Source: Litoreibacter ascidiaceicola
GTDB taxonomy: Bacteria; Pseudomonadota; Alphaproteobacteria; Rhodobacterales; Rhodobacteraceae
NCBI RefSeq assembly: GCF_900129235.1
Contig: NZ_FQUV01000003.1
Span: 310,001 to 374,000 of the forward strand
DNA length: 64,000 bases
Reading direction: 5' to 3'
Part shown: piece after piece, positions 1-9,724 of the stretch
How the letters are laid out: every line of letters begins with the position of its first letter
How positions within the stretch are numbered: position 1 is the stretch's first letter
Made by a program: the position numbers and the translations under genes
Notes under the pieces: model-generated
The model's input: the letters and a program-made list of their open reading frames with translations, nothing else
Databases searched by the model: none
Told to the model about the DNA's origin: nothing

Positions 1-1
1 C

Positions 2-1702
2 GAGCGGGTGGAAGGCGTGGGCGAGGATGTATTGCCCTCCGCCGCGCAGGCCAGCGTGCTGCATGGCATCCGCCGCGCCTTGGCGATTGCCTTGGCGACG
101 GGCGAAGCGTTTTCGGAAGCCACGGGTCTGGCGGAATTGAAGAAGGAAAACCTCGCAGGCCGCGTCGCGGAAGCCCGCCGCGCTGAGTTCGGCGAATTGT
201 TGGCGGCGGAAGCGCTGGCGGTGTTGTTCACCTTCGCCAATGCCACGTCGTTCCTGCTGGCGTCGCAAGCCAGCGAGGCGTCGGTGGAAATCGGCGCGGT
301 TGAGGAAATCCTGTCCGACAACGCACAACTGGCGCTACATGGCGCGCTGTGGGAGTTGGACCAAGACCTGACCTTGTTCGCCAGCGACGACGCCAAGCTG
401 GTCGCGACCGTGCTGGCCTATGCCGAGCAGGTGATGGAAAAGGTCGCCCTGCGCGCCCAGAACGCGCCGCGCTTGCAGGCGTTTAACTCGGCCTCCTACC
501 GCGTTGAAGCGGACAACCTCACGATCAACGGCTTCACGCCCGCCCATGCGGCCAAGGGCACCAAGCTGACGATGACCTTCAAAAAACCCAACGAGGTCGT
601 CGGCAACCATATCGCCAAATACCAGTCGATGAAGCTGGCCAAGATGCTGATGGCCTACGACTTCGACCGTAAGCTGAACCCGTTTGCGGAGCTTGGCGGC
701 TTCATCTTCACCTTCATGGGCGACGGTGCGCCGGGGACGGGGAAAACGACGCTGATCCAGATGATGGCGGGTCTGGTCTCGGGCTATTGCGAGACGGCGG
801 GCTATCCGTTCCGCTACCAGAACCTGAGCACCGACAATATCGACAGCTATCAAGGCAAGTCCGGCCAGAACGCCAAGGCGTTCATCAACAACGTGATCGA
901 CCCGAATGTGATCGGGTTCGGCACGATTGATGATATTGACCAGCTGGCGGGCAAACGCGGCGACCGGCAGTCGAGCGCGGGACAGTTGGAGATTACCGCC
1001 GTGCTGATGGAGAGTTTCGCGGGGGCAAACACCGTGGTGCGCGGGAATTGCACGTTTGGGATGTTCTCGAACTACCCCGAAAACGTGGATGACGCCTTGC
1101 GCCAACGGGCTGGGGCGCGGTTCCTTGTAGACGGGCCGATCTCGCGCGACGACTACATCGACATTCTGGCGCTGCTGATGGGCAAGAACCACGACATCCC
1201 CTTGGGCGACCACACGGTCTTCGCCGCGCAGGAAATCAAGAAGGCCGTCGCCGCGTCGTTCGAGGGGCACTCGAAACCGCATGAAGACGGGCTGCTCAGG
1301 GTCTATGAGAAGGTGTCCAAAGACATCGGCTCGCTCGATACGATTGCCAAGCTGGGGACGTATCTGAAAGGCATCCAGGAGGCTGACCACCGTTTCACCG
1401 GCCGCGCGATCAAGAACATCACCGACGCCGTGAAGGTGCGGGCGATGGACTTCGAATTGCCGGACGAATGGATGGAGGAGCCGGACCTGTTCCTGTTCAA
1501 ATCCTACGACGAAAAGAAGGGCATGATCGAGGAGCTGCGCCAGCCGATCACGGTCGACATGGTGATCCAGGAAATCAACCGCTACGCCGATAGCGAATTC
1601 CGCTATGCCGACAAGTCGGACGAGGTGGCGATTGCCAATATGGTGCGGGAATTCGGGCTGAATGAGGAAGCGAAGCGGCGGTATTTGGAGAAGAAGGGGT
1701 GA
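2..1702 (+). CDS. AAA+ family ATPase, 5' end cut off by the window
   Basis: The reading frame is open from base 2, so the true start lies upstream; the GTG at 8 is only the first possible start inside the window. About 210 helical residues come first, followed by an AAA+ core. The Walker A motif GDGAPGTGKTT is encoded near 719-751, a Walker B-like segment with IDDID near 925-940, and an arginine-rich LRQRAGAR stretch, typical of an arginine finger, near 1096-1120. No membrane segment is seen. It is the first visible gene of a tightly packed operon, and the next gene starts inside its stop codon (GTGA). It probably remodels a protein partner by ATP hydrolysis. The substrate is unknown, and the link to the downstream membrane proteins is inferred from operon structure only. 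Confidence 0.85.
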   Translation, partial: ERVEGVGEDVLPSAAQASVLHGIRRALAIALATGEAFSEATGLAELKKENLAGRVAEARRAEFGELLAAEALAVLFTFANATSFLLASQASEASVEIGAVEEILSDNAQLALHGALWELDQDLTLFASDDAKLVATVLAYAEQVMEKVALRAQNAPRLQAFNSASYRVEADNLTINGFTPAHAAKGTKLTMTFKKPNEVVGNHIAKYQSMKLAKMLMAYDFDRKLNPFAELGGFIFTFMGDGAPGTGKTTLIQMMAGLVSGYCETAGYPFRYQNLSTDNIDSYQGKSGQNAKAFINNVIDPNVIGFGTIDDIDQLAGKRGDRQSSAGQLEITAVLMESFAGANTVVRGNCTFGMFSNYPENVDDALRQRAGARFLVDGPISRDDYIDILALLMGKNHDIPLGDHTVFAAQEIKKAVAASFEGHSKPHEDGLLRVYEKVSKDIGSLDTIAKLGTYLKGIQEADHRFTGRAIKNITDAVKVRAMDFELPDEWMEEPDLFLFKSYDEKKGMIEELRQPITVDMVIQEINRYADSEFRYADKSDEVAIANMVREFGLNEEAKRRYLEKKG

Positions 1703-2508
1703 GCAGTCGTGGACTTGTCATGCTCGGCTTCAGTCTGACAGGACTTTTTATCTTGACGTGCTCCTACCTTGCGGTGCAGCCGCTTTGTAGAACCGTCAAT
1801 GAAGAGACCATTTGTCAAACTAATTATGAAGCCTTCCTAAAGTCTCCGCCGAACGAAAAGGGAGATACCCTCGCGGGTCTCGCAGGGTCGTTGGCCTTCC
1901 TATGGATTATCGTGACTGTGCTGATGCAAGGACGTGAGCTTTCGTATCAGCGAGAAGAACTAGAGCGGATGCGCGAGACGCAGGAGGAGCAAACGAAATT
2001 ATTAACTGCGGAAAACGTGCGACGTGACCAAGCTGCTGCGGATGCGAAGATTAGGGCCATGTACGAGGTTCTTAGATCGTCGTTGAAGGATATGGCATTT
2101 ATGGAGTTCAAATTCGAGGCAACTCCCGGGGACCGGGGTAAGCGGACCACGATACCCTTTTTAAATGCAAGTTCGGGATCAAGAATTCGTACGCATATCA
2201 CCGGAATGGGGCCAACAGAATGGGCTGAGAAAATCGACAAAACTCGTAATTTGGTTATCAAACATCGTACTGAAAAAAACTGTGCGGTGCTTGCTCCTGA
2301 GCCCCCAGTTTCTTGGTTTGCTTGTTTAAGTCAAGTGGACGTGATCATAAGAGAGGCGAACATTGAAGGTAGCGAAGCGATGATCGAGTGGGTTCTTCAC
2401 GATTTAAAGCTGCCGCTGTTGAAAAAGGTTTTGAAGGAAGCCTTAGAAGACCGTTCAATGTGGGCACAGCCTGATGAACTAACGAAGAACATGGGAAACC
2501 ATGCGTAA
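1699..2508 (+). CDS. Unknown membrane protein with coiled coil, AT-rich for this genome
   Basis: A 269-residue protein I do not recognise. It has an N-terminal membrane segment (about residues 7-28), a second one (about 58-78), then a charged coiled-coil stretch (about 80-120, many Glu, Gln and Arg) and a soluble C-terminal domain. The GTG start at 1699 overlaps the upstream stop as GTGA, which argues for translational coupling. Its base use differs from its neighbours: the 60 bases from 2221 hold 21 G+C, against 35 in the 60 from 2821. It also uses A/T-ending codons such as AAA, ACT and AAT. This suggests a recently acquired or fast-evolving gene inside an otherwise typical operon. No function is assigned. 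Confidence 0.7.
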   Translation: MSSRGLVMLGFSLTGLFILTCSYLAVQPLCRTVNEETICQTNYEAFLKSPPNEKGDTLAGLAGSLAFLWIIVTVLMQGRELSYQREELERMRETQEEQTKLLTAENVRRDQAAADAKIRAMYEVLRSSLKDMAFMEFKFEATPGDRGKRTTIPFLNASSGSRIRTHITGMGPTEWAEKIDKTRNLVIKHRTEKNCAVLAPEPPVSWFACLSQVDVIIREANIEGSEAMIEWVLHDLKLPLLKKVLKEALEDRSMWAQPDELTKNMGNHA

Positions 2509-2740
2509 GCTCCTCCTCCCCATCCTCGTCGCCCCGATCCTGCTCGCATGGGCGGTGACGGCCTACCTGTTCGGCGCGCTTACGCCCTCGGGGGCGAATT
2601 ACGCGGGGCATACGGAGGGGTTCGGGGAGATGTTCCTGAGCTTGTCGATCATGTTCTGCATCGCCATATGGGTAGGGGCGCTGTTTAGTTACTTGTTAAT
2701 CTATCGCCGCGGCGATGGGACGGAGGGGCCTGACCAATGA
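2501..2740 (+). CDS. Small two-segment membrane protein, unknown
   Basis: A 79-residue protein with two hydrophobic helices (about residues 5-27 and 45-67), a short loop between them, and a short polar tail ending in GTEGPDQ. It overlaps the preceding gene by eight bases and the following gene by four (ATGA), so it is very likely translated as part of the operon. Base composition returns to the high-G+C pattern here, unlike the gene before it. No family is recognised. It may be a membrane subunit or anchor for the operon's other products, which is inference. Confidence 0.65.
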   Translation: MRKLLLPILVAPILLAWAVTAYLFGALTPSGANYAGHTEGFGEMFLSLSIMFCIAIWVGALFSYLLIYRRGDGTEGPDQ

Positions 2741-4095
2741 TGCGCTTGATCGAAAAGGGCCTGATGTATGGCAACCTGTTCCATGTGAACGGGCAGGCGA
2801 TGGCGGACCGTTATAACCGTGCGCTCAAGCATCTGACGGGCAAGGAAACGGCGCTGACGGATTTCCACGTCGATATCTCCGGCTACGCGCCGGAGGTGGG
2901 GGAAGAGTTGGGCGACCATCTGTATCTGAACCCCAAGGGCTGCAACCGGCAGTTTATTCTGCTCTCGATCGAGCAGAAAACCGCGCCTTTGCTGGAGGCC
3001 AAGTTCTCCACCTCGCGCGGTATATTGCGGCAGTTCATCGACGCCAACGAGGCGCAGCTGTTCGCCTTGACCGCGCGGGACGCGGTGGCGGGGGAGTTGG
3101 TGAACTCGGTCTACAGCGTGACCAAGCCCGCGCATTTGTTCGACATTCGCAAGATACGGGTGGAGGCCGACACGACCTCCGGCGTGGTGGCGGATGCGGG
3201 GAAACTGGACGGGATGATCGCGGAATTCCGTGCGCGCGACGACGCGTGGTGGGACGATGTGCTGATCGCGGATATGATCAAGCTGGCCCACAAAACCGGC
3301 GACGTGACGCGGGTGCCGATCAAGTTGGGGCACGCGGACTACGAGCAAGAGAACTTCTGGACCTCGCATTTCGGCGGGCTTTACGCGTTTCGCGATGTGG
3401 AAAAGCCTGCGGTGATTTCCATGTCCGAGGATGATCTTGGCAATCTGCCGGTGGGTAAGGGCGGGGCGGCCATTGGCGCGTCGGAGCGCACGAAGATCGC
3501 CAAGTTTCTGGACGACAACGAACTGGTGGAACCTATCGTCAAGGCGCGCGGCGTGGATGCGGTGGCGATCCTGCGCCAGAAGCTGGATTTCATCGTCGTG
3601 GATGTGGCCGCCACGATGGAGGCCGACCTGAGCCAAGTGCGCCGGACCGACCTGCGTTCCTTGGCGCGGCGCTATTCGGACCTGCTGCCGCCGGAGTTTC
3701 ACACTCTGGGCAAGCTGTTGCGCTGGGCGGAAGGGGGCGGGGCGTGGCCGCGCATCTCGTCCAATGATCCCGCCTATTTCTACACGCTTAGGGCCAAGCC
3801 GCATAAGGACCGTGACTTGGTGAATATGTTGCTGTCAGAGCTGTCACTTCTGGACGTGCGGCAATTGTTCATTTGCCACAAGGAATTGTTTTACGCCCGT
3901 TACCGCAGCTGGCCGGACCAAAAGAAGGCTTTTGTGGCTGATTTCCTTGCAAGGGAGTATCAGGTCGACAAAGCTGGCGCGCGCGAGGCCTTGTTCGGGA
4001 GTGGTGACGCGCCTATGGAAGAGCCGCTGCAATCTGCACCGCGCGACGTTGTCGAAGTGGTCGGACCTTGGGGCGCCGTGAGGAGGACACGATGA
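2737..4095 (+). CDS. DUF6638 family protein
   Basis: A 452-residue, apparently soluble protein without signal peptide or membrane segment. I place it in DUF6638 from the characteristic N-terminus (MRLIEKGLMYGNLFHVNG after an extra Met) and its association with an AAA ATPase and DUF1523 in Rhodobacteraceae. The biochemical function of the family is unknown to me. The start ATG at 2737 overlaps the previous stop (ATGA), and the stop at 4093-4095 overlaps the next start in the same way. The protein is rich in charged residues throughout, with no obvious catalytic motif. Confidence 0.7.
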   Translation: MMRLIEKGLMYGNLFHVNGQAMADRYNRALKHLTGKETALTDFHVDISGYAPEVGEELGDHLYLNPKGCNRQFILLSIEQKTAPLLEAKFSTSRGILRQFIDANEAQLFALTARDAVAGELVNSVYSVTKPAHLFDIRKIRVEADTTSGVVADAGKLDGMIAEFRARDDAWWDDVLIADMIKLAHKTGDVTRVPIKLGHADYEQENFWTSHFGGLYAFRDVEKPAVISMSEDDLGNLPVGKGGAAIGASERTKIAKFLDDNELVEPIVKARGVDAVAILRQKLDFIVVDVAATMEADLSQVRRTDLRSLARRYSDLLPPEFHTLGKLLRWAEGGGAWPRISSNDPAYFYTLRAKPHKDRDLVNMLLSELSLLDVRQLFICHKELFYARYRSWPDQKKAFVADFLAREYQVDKAGAREALFGSGDAPMEEPLQSAPRDVVEVVGPWGAVRRTR

Positions 4096-4361
4096 TATTC
4101 GCCATTCTACGTCTGTCGCTGGTCGCGTTCATCGTGATGCTGATCGTCTATTTCATCTTGTCGGCGTGGTCGCGCTCTGTGCGCCGCGGCAAGCTGGCCG
4201 AGGAGTGGGACGAAGAGGTGCGCGAGGGCGACCGCGATGCGTTCATCGAGCAGGGGCTTGCGGAATACGACGGCTCCTTGCGTCGCAAACTTATACTTGG
4301 CGTCTTCGTGGTGCCTTACCTCGTGATCGCTGTGCTGGTCTACGTGGTCAACTTTCAATAA
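4092..4361 (+). CDS. Small membrane protein, unknown
   Basis: An 89-residue protein with an N-terminal membrane segment (about residues 3-26), a charged cytoplasmic-looking middle (EEWDEEVREGDRDAF) and a second segment near the C-terminus (about 67-87). I chose the ATG at 4092 because it has a strong GAGGAGG ribosome site just upstream and overlaps the DUF6638 stop as ATGA. A start at 4068 would extend into DUF6638 without a ribosome site. It belongs to the same operon as its neighbours. No family is recognised. Confidence 0.7.
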   Translation: MIFAILRLSLVAFIVMLIVYFILSAWSRSVRRGKLAEEWDEEVREGDRDAFIEQGLAEYDGSLRRKLILGVFVVPYLVIAVLVYVVNFQ

Positions 4362-4373
4362 GGAGCCTAAGCC

Positions 4374-5030
4374 ATGCTGCGTTGGGTCAAATACGCCGTT
4401 GTTCTGATTTTCTGGCTGCTTGTGCTTTCGGTGCTGCATTACACCATGCCGCAGCGTGATGTGGTGCGGGTTGTTGGCACATTCGAGCAACGCATCGACT
4501 ATGGCGAAAATTCGTGGTTCTGGGCGTCGGGTGATTCCGGCAGTGACGTGACCGGAACCAACCGCGACGTGCTGTTCATCCAGACGATCCGGCAAAACGG
4601 CAAGCCTATGGTTTACCGCAATGAAGACACGGGCTGGGGATGGCCCCCCTATTTCAAGTTTGACACCAAGAATCTGCAAACCGAGGCAGCGGATCTGATT
4701 TCGACCAAGGCGGCCCCGCAATGGGCGGTGTTGACGCATTACGGCTGGCGCAACGAGTTCTACTCGATCTTCCCGAACGCTGTTGGTATTCGCCCGACGG
4801 ATGATCCGGATGCGACGCTGATCCCTTGGCTGAACATCATCATCCTAGTCATTCTTGCGGGTATCTGCCTCGGCATTTTCCGCATGTTGCAATGGTTCAA
4901 ACGCTCCAAGATCGACCCGATTACCGACAGTGTAGGGGAGACTTGGGACGCAGTGGACGACTACGCGGATGAGCGACGCACGGGGTTCCGCGCATGGCTC
5001 GACAGTTGGAAAAGCAAGCCCCGCAAGTAG
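4374..5030 (+). CDS. DUF1523 family membrane protein
   Basis: A 218-residue protein with an N-terminal membrane segment (about 5-22), a roughly 120-residue domain presumably on the periplasmic side, a second membrane segment (about 145-165) and a basic cytoplasmic tail. It resembles DUF1523 proteins, with hallmarks such as the RDVVRVVGTFE strand near the N-terminus and the DTGWGWPPYFKFDT segment. It starts 12 bases after the previous stop behind an AAGGAG site, and is the last gene of the AAA/DUF6638 operon. A GC-rich hairpin overlaps its stop codon. Function unknown. Confidence 0.75.
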   Translation: MLRWVKYAVVLIFWLLVLSVLHYTMPQRDVVRVVGTFEQRIDYGENSWFWASGDSGSDVTGTNRDVLFIQTIRQNGKPMVYRNEDTGWGWPPYFKFDTKNLQTEAADLISTKAAPQWAVLTHYGWRNEFYSIFPNAVGIRPTDDPDATLIPWLNIIILVILAGICLGIFRMLQWFKRSKIDPITDSVGETWDAVDDYADERRTGFRAWLDSWKSKPRK

Positions 5031-5036
5031 CGGGGC
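5018..5036 (-). terminator. Probable terminator for the deoC-aldehyde dehydrogenase operon
   Basis: A perfect 7-base stem GCCCCGC / GCGGGGC with a 5-base loop lies at 5018-5036. Read on the minus strand it is followed by TTGCTTTT, which fits a Rho-independent terminator for the minus-strand gene ending at 5043. It also contains the stop codon of the plus-strand DUF1523 gene, but has no T run on that strand. Confidence 0.5.
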
Positions 5037-5042
5037 AATGTC

Positions 5043-7343
5043 TCACTCGCCGTAGGGCACCCAGATGTTTTTCACCTCGGTTGCGGCGTCCAGCATCGCC
5101 TTGGCAGCACCGGGGACGGGAGCGATCAACGTGCGCTTGATGTTGCTGGCAGAGCCCGCTTCAATCGTGGCGGCATGGCTTGGGTCCGAGAAGCTCCAGA
5201 CAGCGTCGATGTCCATGTGGGCGCCCATGTGGGGTGCCATTTCAGCGTGATCTCCTGTCAGCAGGTTTACGACGCCCGCAGGCACATCAGAGGTTTCCAG
5301 AACCTGAATGAAGTCGGTCGCGGCCAATGGGAAGACCTCGGATGTCGAGGCGATTACGCGGTTGCCCATCGCGATTGCGGGGGCGATGACTTCGATCAAA
5401 CCCGCCAAGGGACGCGTGTCGCACAGGGCAGCGATAACGCCAACCGGCTCCTTCATGGCCAAGGCCACACCACGGATCGGAACGCCGTGCACCTGCCCGT
5501 CGTATTTGTCCGCCCACGCCGCATAGGTGAATAGCGTCTGAATCGCGCCTTCAACCTCGTCCTTGCCTTGTTTTCCGGTCATCGCTTTGATGCGGTCGGC
5601 AAATTCTGCGCTGCGAGCGGCGAGGTTTTCGGCAAGGTAGTACAGAATTTGCGCGCGCAAGTGGCCCGTGGTTTTACTCCACCCTTTGGCTTTGTGTGCG
5701 GCTTCAACGGCGTTGCGCAGGTCCTTGCGGTTGGCCAGTGAGACCTCGCCCAAGGCGTCTCCTTTGGGGCCGTAAACCACGCGGGAATAGCCCCCGTCGG
5801 GTCGTGACTGCTTGCCGCCAATATAGAGCTTCGCGGTGCGGTCGATCGGGTCTGACAGGCCGCCTTTGCCCTCAAATGCGGTGACGGGTTTGGTGGGCTT
5901 GGGTGCGTCTTTTGCCTTGGTGTAGCTGGACAATCCTTCCCAGCCCCCTTCGCGCCCGAAGCCGCTTTCGCGCACGCCACCAAAGCCGGCAGCGGCGTCC
6001 ATCAGGTTGGTGGAGTTCACCCAGACGATACCCGCAACGAGCTGCGGTGCGATGTCGAGCGCCAGATTTATGTTTTCAGTCCAGACAGTTGCGGCCAACC
6101 CGTAGCGGGTGTCGTTGGCCATAGCGACGGCCTCGGCAGGGGTGCGGAAGGTTGTGGAAACCAACACGGGGCCGAAGATTTCCTCCTGCATCAGTTTTGA
6201 CGAGGTGGTCAGGCCGGTGATCAGCGTCGGGGGGTAGAAGCAGCCTTCGGGCGCGGTGGTCTGATAGGTTTCACCTTCGTCATTGCTGGCAACCATATCC
6301 GCGATCGTGGCGCGCTGGATCGGGTCGACGATTGCGCCGACGTCGATGCATTTGTCGAGCGGGTCGCCAATGCGCAGCCCGTCCATGCGGGATTTGAGTT
6401 TGCGATAAAAGGTGTCGGCGATGCCTTCTTGCACCAGCAGACGCGAACCCGCACAGCAGACCTGACCTTGGTTGAACCAGATGGCGTCGACCAGACCCTC
6501 AACTGCGCTGTCCAGATCAGCGTCGTCGAAGACGATGTAGGGGGACTTGCCGCCAAGCTCCAGCGACAGGGCCTTGCCGGAGCCTGCGGTGGCCTTGCGG
6601 ATGATGCGACCCACCTCGGTGGAGCCGGTGAAGGCCAGCTTGTCCACGTCGGATGCGGTGATCATTTCACCCACCGCGCCGTCACCCGTGACGATGTTCA
6701 CGACGCCTTTGGGCAGGCCGGCCTGATCGCAAATTTCTGCAAATAGAAGTGCAGTCAGAGAGGTGTATTCAGCGGGTTTGAGGACCACCGCATTGCCCAT
6801 CGCCAAGGCGGGGGCGATTTTCCACGACAACATGAGAAGGGGAAAATTCCACGGAATAATCTGGCCGCAAACACCCAACGCTTCACGATCGGGGAGTTCA
6901 TCTTCCATCAGCTGGGCGAAGCCTGCGTGGTGGTAGAAATGGCGTTGGGCGAGCGGCACGTCTATGTCGCGGGACTCACGAATGGGTTTGCCGTTGTCGA
7001 GGGTCTCCAGCACGGCGAACAGCCGCGCGTGTTTCTGCAAGGCACGGGCCAGCGCGTAGAGGTATTTTGCGCGGGTGTGGCCGGACTTGGCCCAAGATTT
7101 CTGCGCCTTACGGGCCGCGCTTATGGCAGCGTCCACGTCGTCCTGACGGGCTTGCGACAGGCTTGCCAGCACCTCGCCGTTTGCGGGGTTCTTGGAGGTG
7201 AAGTCCTGCGTGGGCGGGGTGAATTTGCCGTCGATGAAATGACCGAACTGGCGGTTCTTGCTGTCGAGCCATGCCATCGCCTCGGACGCGCTTTCGGGGG
7301 CGGGGCCATAGTCCATCGTCTCTAGAATGTTTTTTACGGTCAT
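5043..7343 (-). CDS. Aldehyde dehydrogenase with a second, degenerate ALDH module
   Basis: A 766-residue protein that should oxidise an aldehyde to the acid with NAD(P)+. Residues about 35-515 form a complete ALDH unit: the PWNFPLL cofactor segment near 164, the FTGSTEVG turn near 238, general base Glu262 in LELGGKSP and catalytic Cys296 in GQVCCAG. From about 545 a second ALDH-like module begins (KLYIGGK) but stops after the cofactor-binding part and has no catalytic Cys motif. Ordinary ALDHs have about 480-500 residues. The start chosen at 7343 lies only four bases after the deoC stop, so acetaldehyde released by DeoC is the obvious substrate (inference). Confidence 0.88.
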   Translation of the reverse strand: MTVKNILETMDYGPAPESASEAMAWLDSKNRQFGHFIDGKFTPPTQDFTSKNPANGEVLASLSQARQDDVDAAISAARKAQKSWAKSGHTRAKYLYALARALQKHARLFAVLETLDNGKPIRESRDIDVPLAQRHFYHHAGFAQLMEDELPDREALGVCGQIIPWNFPLLMLSWKIAPALAMGNAVVLKPAEYTSLTALLFAEICDQAGLPKGVVNIVTGDGAVGEMITASDVDKLAFTGSTEVGRIIRKATAGSGKALSLELGGKSPYIVFDDADLDSAVEGLVDAIWFNQGQVCCAGSRLLVQEGIADTFYRKLKSRMDGLRIGDPLDKCIDVGAIVDPIQRATIADMVASNDEGETYQTTAPEGCFYPPTLITGLTTSSKLMQEEIFGPVLVSTTFRTPAEAVAMANDTRYGLAATVWTENINLALDIAPQLVAGIVWVNSTNLMDAAAGFGGVRESGFGREGGWEGLSSYTKAKDAPKPTKPVTAFEGKGGLSDPIDRTAKLYIGGKQSRPDGGYSRVVYGPKGDALGEVSLANRKDLRNAVEAAHKAKGWSKTTGHLRAQILYYLAENLAARSAEFADRIKAMTGKQGKDEVEGAIQTLFTYAAWADKYDGQVHGVPIRGVALAMKEPVGVIAALCDTRPLAGLIEVIAPAIAMGNRVIASTSEVFPLAATDFIQVLETSDVPAGVVNLLTGDHAEMAPHMGAHMDIDAVWSFSDPSHAATIEAGSASNIKRTLIAPVPGAAKAMLDAATEVKNIWVPYGE

Positions 7344-7347
7344 GTTT

Positions 7348-8334
7348 TTAGCCCATTGGGTGACGGTAGGAGGCGGAGTAAGCGCCGGTGATGTGATGTT
7401 CGAGCTGACGCTCGATGTCGTTGAGAAGCGACGACGCGCCAAAGCGGAACAGGTCGGGTTGCAGCCAGCGATTGCCAAGCTCGTCTTTCATGAGCGCCAG
7501 ATAGGTGATCGCGTCCTTGGCCTTGGAGATGCCGCCTGCGGGCTTGTAGCCGACATGGAAACCAGTCGCGTCGAAATAGTCGCGGATGGCGCGGATCATC
7601 ACGAGGCTGACGGGCAGCGTCGCGTTGACGCTTTCCTTACCTGTTGAGGTTTTGATGAAGTCCGCACCGGCCATCATGCAAATCAGCGACGCGCGCGCCA
7701 CATTCCGAAGGGAGCCCAGCTCACCGGTTGCCAGAATGGCCTTCACATGGGCGTCGCCGCAGGCCTTGCGAAAGGCTTTCATCTCGTCATAGAGCGCTTG
7801 CCAGTTTTGCGTCAGCACATGGCGGCGGGAAATGACGATGTCGATTTCGCGCGCTCCAGCCTTCACGCTTTCCTCGATCTCGGCCACGCGCAAGTGGAAG
7901 GGGGAGAGGCCGGCGGGGAAACCTGTCGACACGGCGGCCACAGGGATGCCCGAGCCTTGAAGCGCGTCTACGGCGGTCTCGATCATGTCGTGGTAGACGC
8001 AGACGGCACCTGTCTGGATGCCACTGACACCCAGTGCCTTTTGCAAGTCGGCACGGATCGGCTGGCGGGCCTTGGCGCAAAGTCTGCGAACGCGGCCCTC
8101 GGTGTCGTCTCCGGACAAGGTGGTCAGGTCGATGCAGGTCACGGCCTTTAGAAGCCACGCGGCCTGATAGTCCTTCTTGACGCTGCGACGGCCGGGCAAA
8201 CTCGCGGCTCGACGCTCGATTGCGGAGGTGTTCGCCTGAACCCGCGCGACCCAGTCGAGGTCTAGCGCTATGCCGGGGTTTCGGGGCAGGTGCACTTGCG
8301 GCAACTGCGTTTGGGTGTGTGTCAGGGTGCTCAC
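7348..8334 (-). CDS. deoC: Deoxyribose-phosphate aldolase
   Basis: A 328-residue aldolase that splits 2-deoxyribose 5-phosphate into acetaldehyde and glyceraldehyde 3-phosphate in deoxynucleoside breakdown. The Schiff-base lysine lies in ADFIKTSTGKE and the second active-site lysine in GYKPAGGI. It is longer than the E. coli enzyme (259 residues) and resembles the longer eukaryote-like branch. I chose the GTG start at 8334, giving an N-terminus beginning STLTHTQTQ, because the frame further upstream is low-complexity and runs towards rpe. It forms an operon with the aldehyde dehydrogenase four bases downstream and is divergent from rpe. Confidence 0.92.
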   Translation of the reverse strand: MSTLTHTQTQLPQVHLPRNPGIALDLDWVARVQANTSAIERRAASLPGRRSVKKDYQAAWLLKAVTCIDLTTLSGDDTEGRVRRLCAKARQPIRADLQKALGVSGIQTGAVCVYHDMIETAVDALQGSGIPVAAVSTGFPAGLSPFHLRVAEIEESVKAGAREIDIVISRRHVLTQNWQALYDEMKAFRKACGDAHVKAILATGELGSLRNVARASLICMMAGADFIKTSTGKESVNATLPVSLVMIRAIRDYFDATGFHVGYKPAGGISKAKDAITYLALMKDELGNRWLQPDLFRFGASSLLNDIERQLEHHITGAYSASYRHPMG

Positions 8335-8465
8335 GTCAGGCGTCCTTCGGGTGGAGAAGCACGAAAGGTGGCACGGGCGGGCGTTCGTTGCAAGACGCAG
8401 CCTGCCTTCCCAAGCGAGACCCTGCGCGTTAGGAGAGGGCTGTAAACGCATCAGGGGATTCTGCC

Positions 8466-9143
8466 ATGACCATCGACCGTTCCGTAAAAATCGCACCTTC
8501 CATCCTGGCGGCGGATTTCGCCAATTTTGGTGCCGAGATTGTCGCTGTCGAGGCGCAAGGTGCGGACTGGATCCATGTGGATGTGATGGACGGGCATTTC
8601 GTGCCGAACCTGAGCTTTGGCCCGATGACCTGTGCGGCGATCCGACCCCATATCAAAACGGTGATGGACGTGCATTTGATGATCTCTCCGGTTGACGCCT
8701 ATATCGACGACTTTGCCAAGGCGGGCGCGGATATTATCACGGCCCATGTTGAGGCGGGTCCACATATTCACCGCACTTTGCAAGCGATCCGCGGGGCAGG
8801 GGCCAAAGCGGGGGTTGCACTGAACCCCGGCACGCCGGCTTCGGCTGTAGCGCATCTGCTGGATGTAGCGGATATGGTCTGCGTGATGACCGTGAACCCC
8901 GGCTTTGGCGGTCAAAGCTTCATCCCGCTGGAAGGCAAGGTGGCGGAGTTGCGCGCGATGATCGGCGACCGTCCGGTGCATATCGAAATTGACGGTGGCG
9001 TCACGCCTGCGACGGCTCCTGGTCTGGTGAAGGCTGGTGCTGATGTGCTGGTCGCGGGCTCGGCGGTGTTCAAGGGCGGCTCTGTCAGCGATCCTGCGCC
9101 TTATGGCGAGAACATCCGCGCGATCCGCGCGTCCTACGCTTAA
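8466..9143 (+). CDS. rpe: Ribulose-phosphate 3-epimerase
   Basis: A 225-residue TIM-barrel enzyme interconverting ribulose 5-phosphate and xylulose 5-phosphate in the pentose phosphate and Calvin pathways. The family motifs are present: SILAADF near the N-terminus, [12 protein letters not shown] with metal-binding His and Asp, [12 protein letters not shown] and EIDGGV. Length is normal. It is transcribed divergently from deoC with about 130 bases between. Its TAA stop overlaps by four bases the stop of the convergent gene at 9140. Confidence 0.95.
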   Translation: MTIDRSVKIAPSILAADFANFGAEIVAVEAQGADWIHVDVMDGHFVPNLSFGPMTCAAIRPHIKTVMDVHLMISPVDAYIDDFAKAGADIITAHVEAGPHIHRTLQAIRGAGAKAGVALNPGTPASAVAHLLDVADMVCVMTVNPGFGGQSFIPLEGKVAELRAMIGDRPVHIEIDGGVTPATAPGLVKAGADVLVAGSAVFKGGSVSDPAPYGENIRAIRASYA

Positions 9144-9478
9144 AGGTTCAGGAAGAACGGATCGCTTTCGCGCCAATAGGCCGTTAAATCGCGACCGGAC
9201 GGGGCGAAGTTTCCGCGCTTTTGCAGGGCAAAAAGATCGCTGGCCAACAACGCGGCGACGCGGAAGGTTTGCTGCACCTCGGTCCGTGGCTCCGGAGCCG
9301 TTTCAAACACTCTTTCAATGGCATGGGCCGAGCTGACAAGGACGAAAACGATCTGGGCGCCTGTGACGTCCGGCCATCTGTCGGCAAGCTCCCGAACGAC
9401 GGCGCGATAGCCGTCCGGCGTGTCAGACACTTGCGCAATTGCAAAGTCGATCATCGTGTCGATCTGCTGCAAACTCAC
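9140..9478 (-). CDS. Small soluble protein, unknown
   Basis: A 112-residue acidic, probably helical protein with no signal peptide or membrane segment and no family I recognise. The likely start is a GTG at 9478 with GGACGAG about nine bases upstream; an ATG at 9454 is an alternative. Its stop shares the bases TTAA with the stop of rpe. The reading frame is coherent, with a protein-like residue pattern ([20 protein letters not shown]) rather than the Arg/Pro-rich look of shadow frames. It is a real but uncharacterised gene in my judgement. Confidence 0.55.
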   Translation of the reverse strand: MSLQQIDTMIDFAIAQVSDTPDGYRAVVRELADRWPDVTGAQIVFVLVSSAHAIERVFETAPEPRTEVQQTFRVAALLASDLFALQKRGNFAPSGRDLTAYWRESDPFFLNL

Positions 9479-9724
9479 CTAATCACTCGTCCCAATCGTT
9501 ACAAACCACGCATAGCAATGGCCAATCGGCCGTATGCCTGACATCAAAGCGTTATCAATCTGTGCCCCACCCCGGAGCGAATGCAATGAACTTACCGAAA
9601 ACTCTAAACATTTCAATGTAGATAGCTGCAATGCACACGTGCTTGCACCTGCTGCACATAACTCTGGGTTTTCCTTGGCTACGGCAGCCCCTACAAGTGC
9701 GACATAATATCAACTGGGGGTCTT

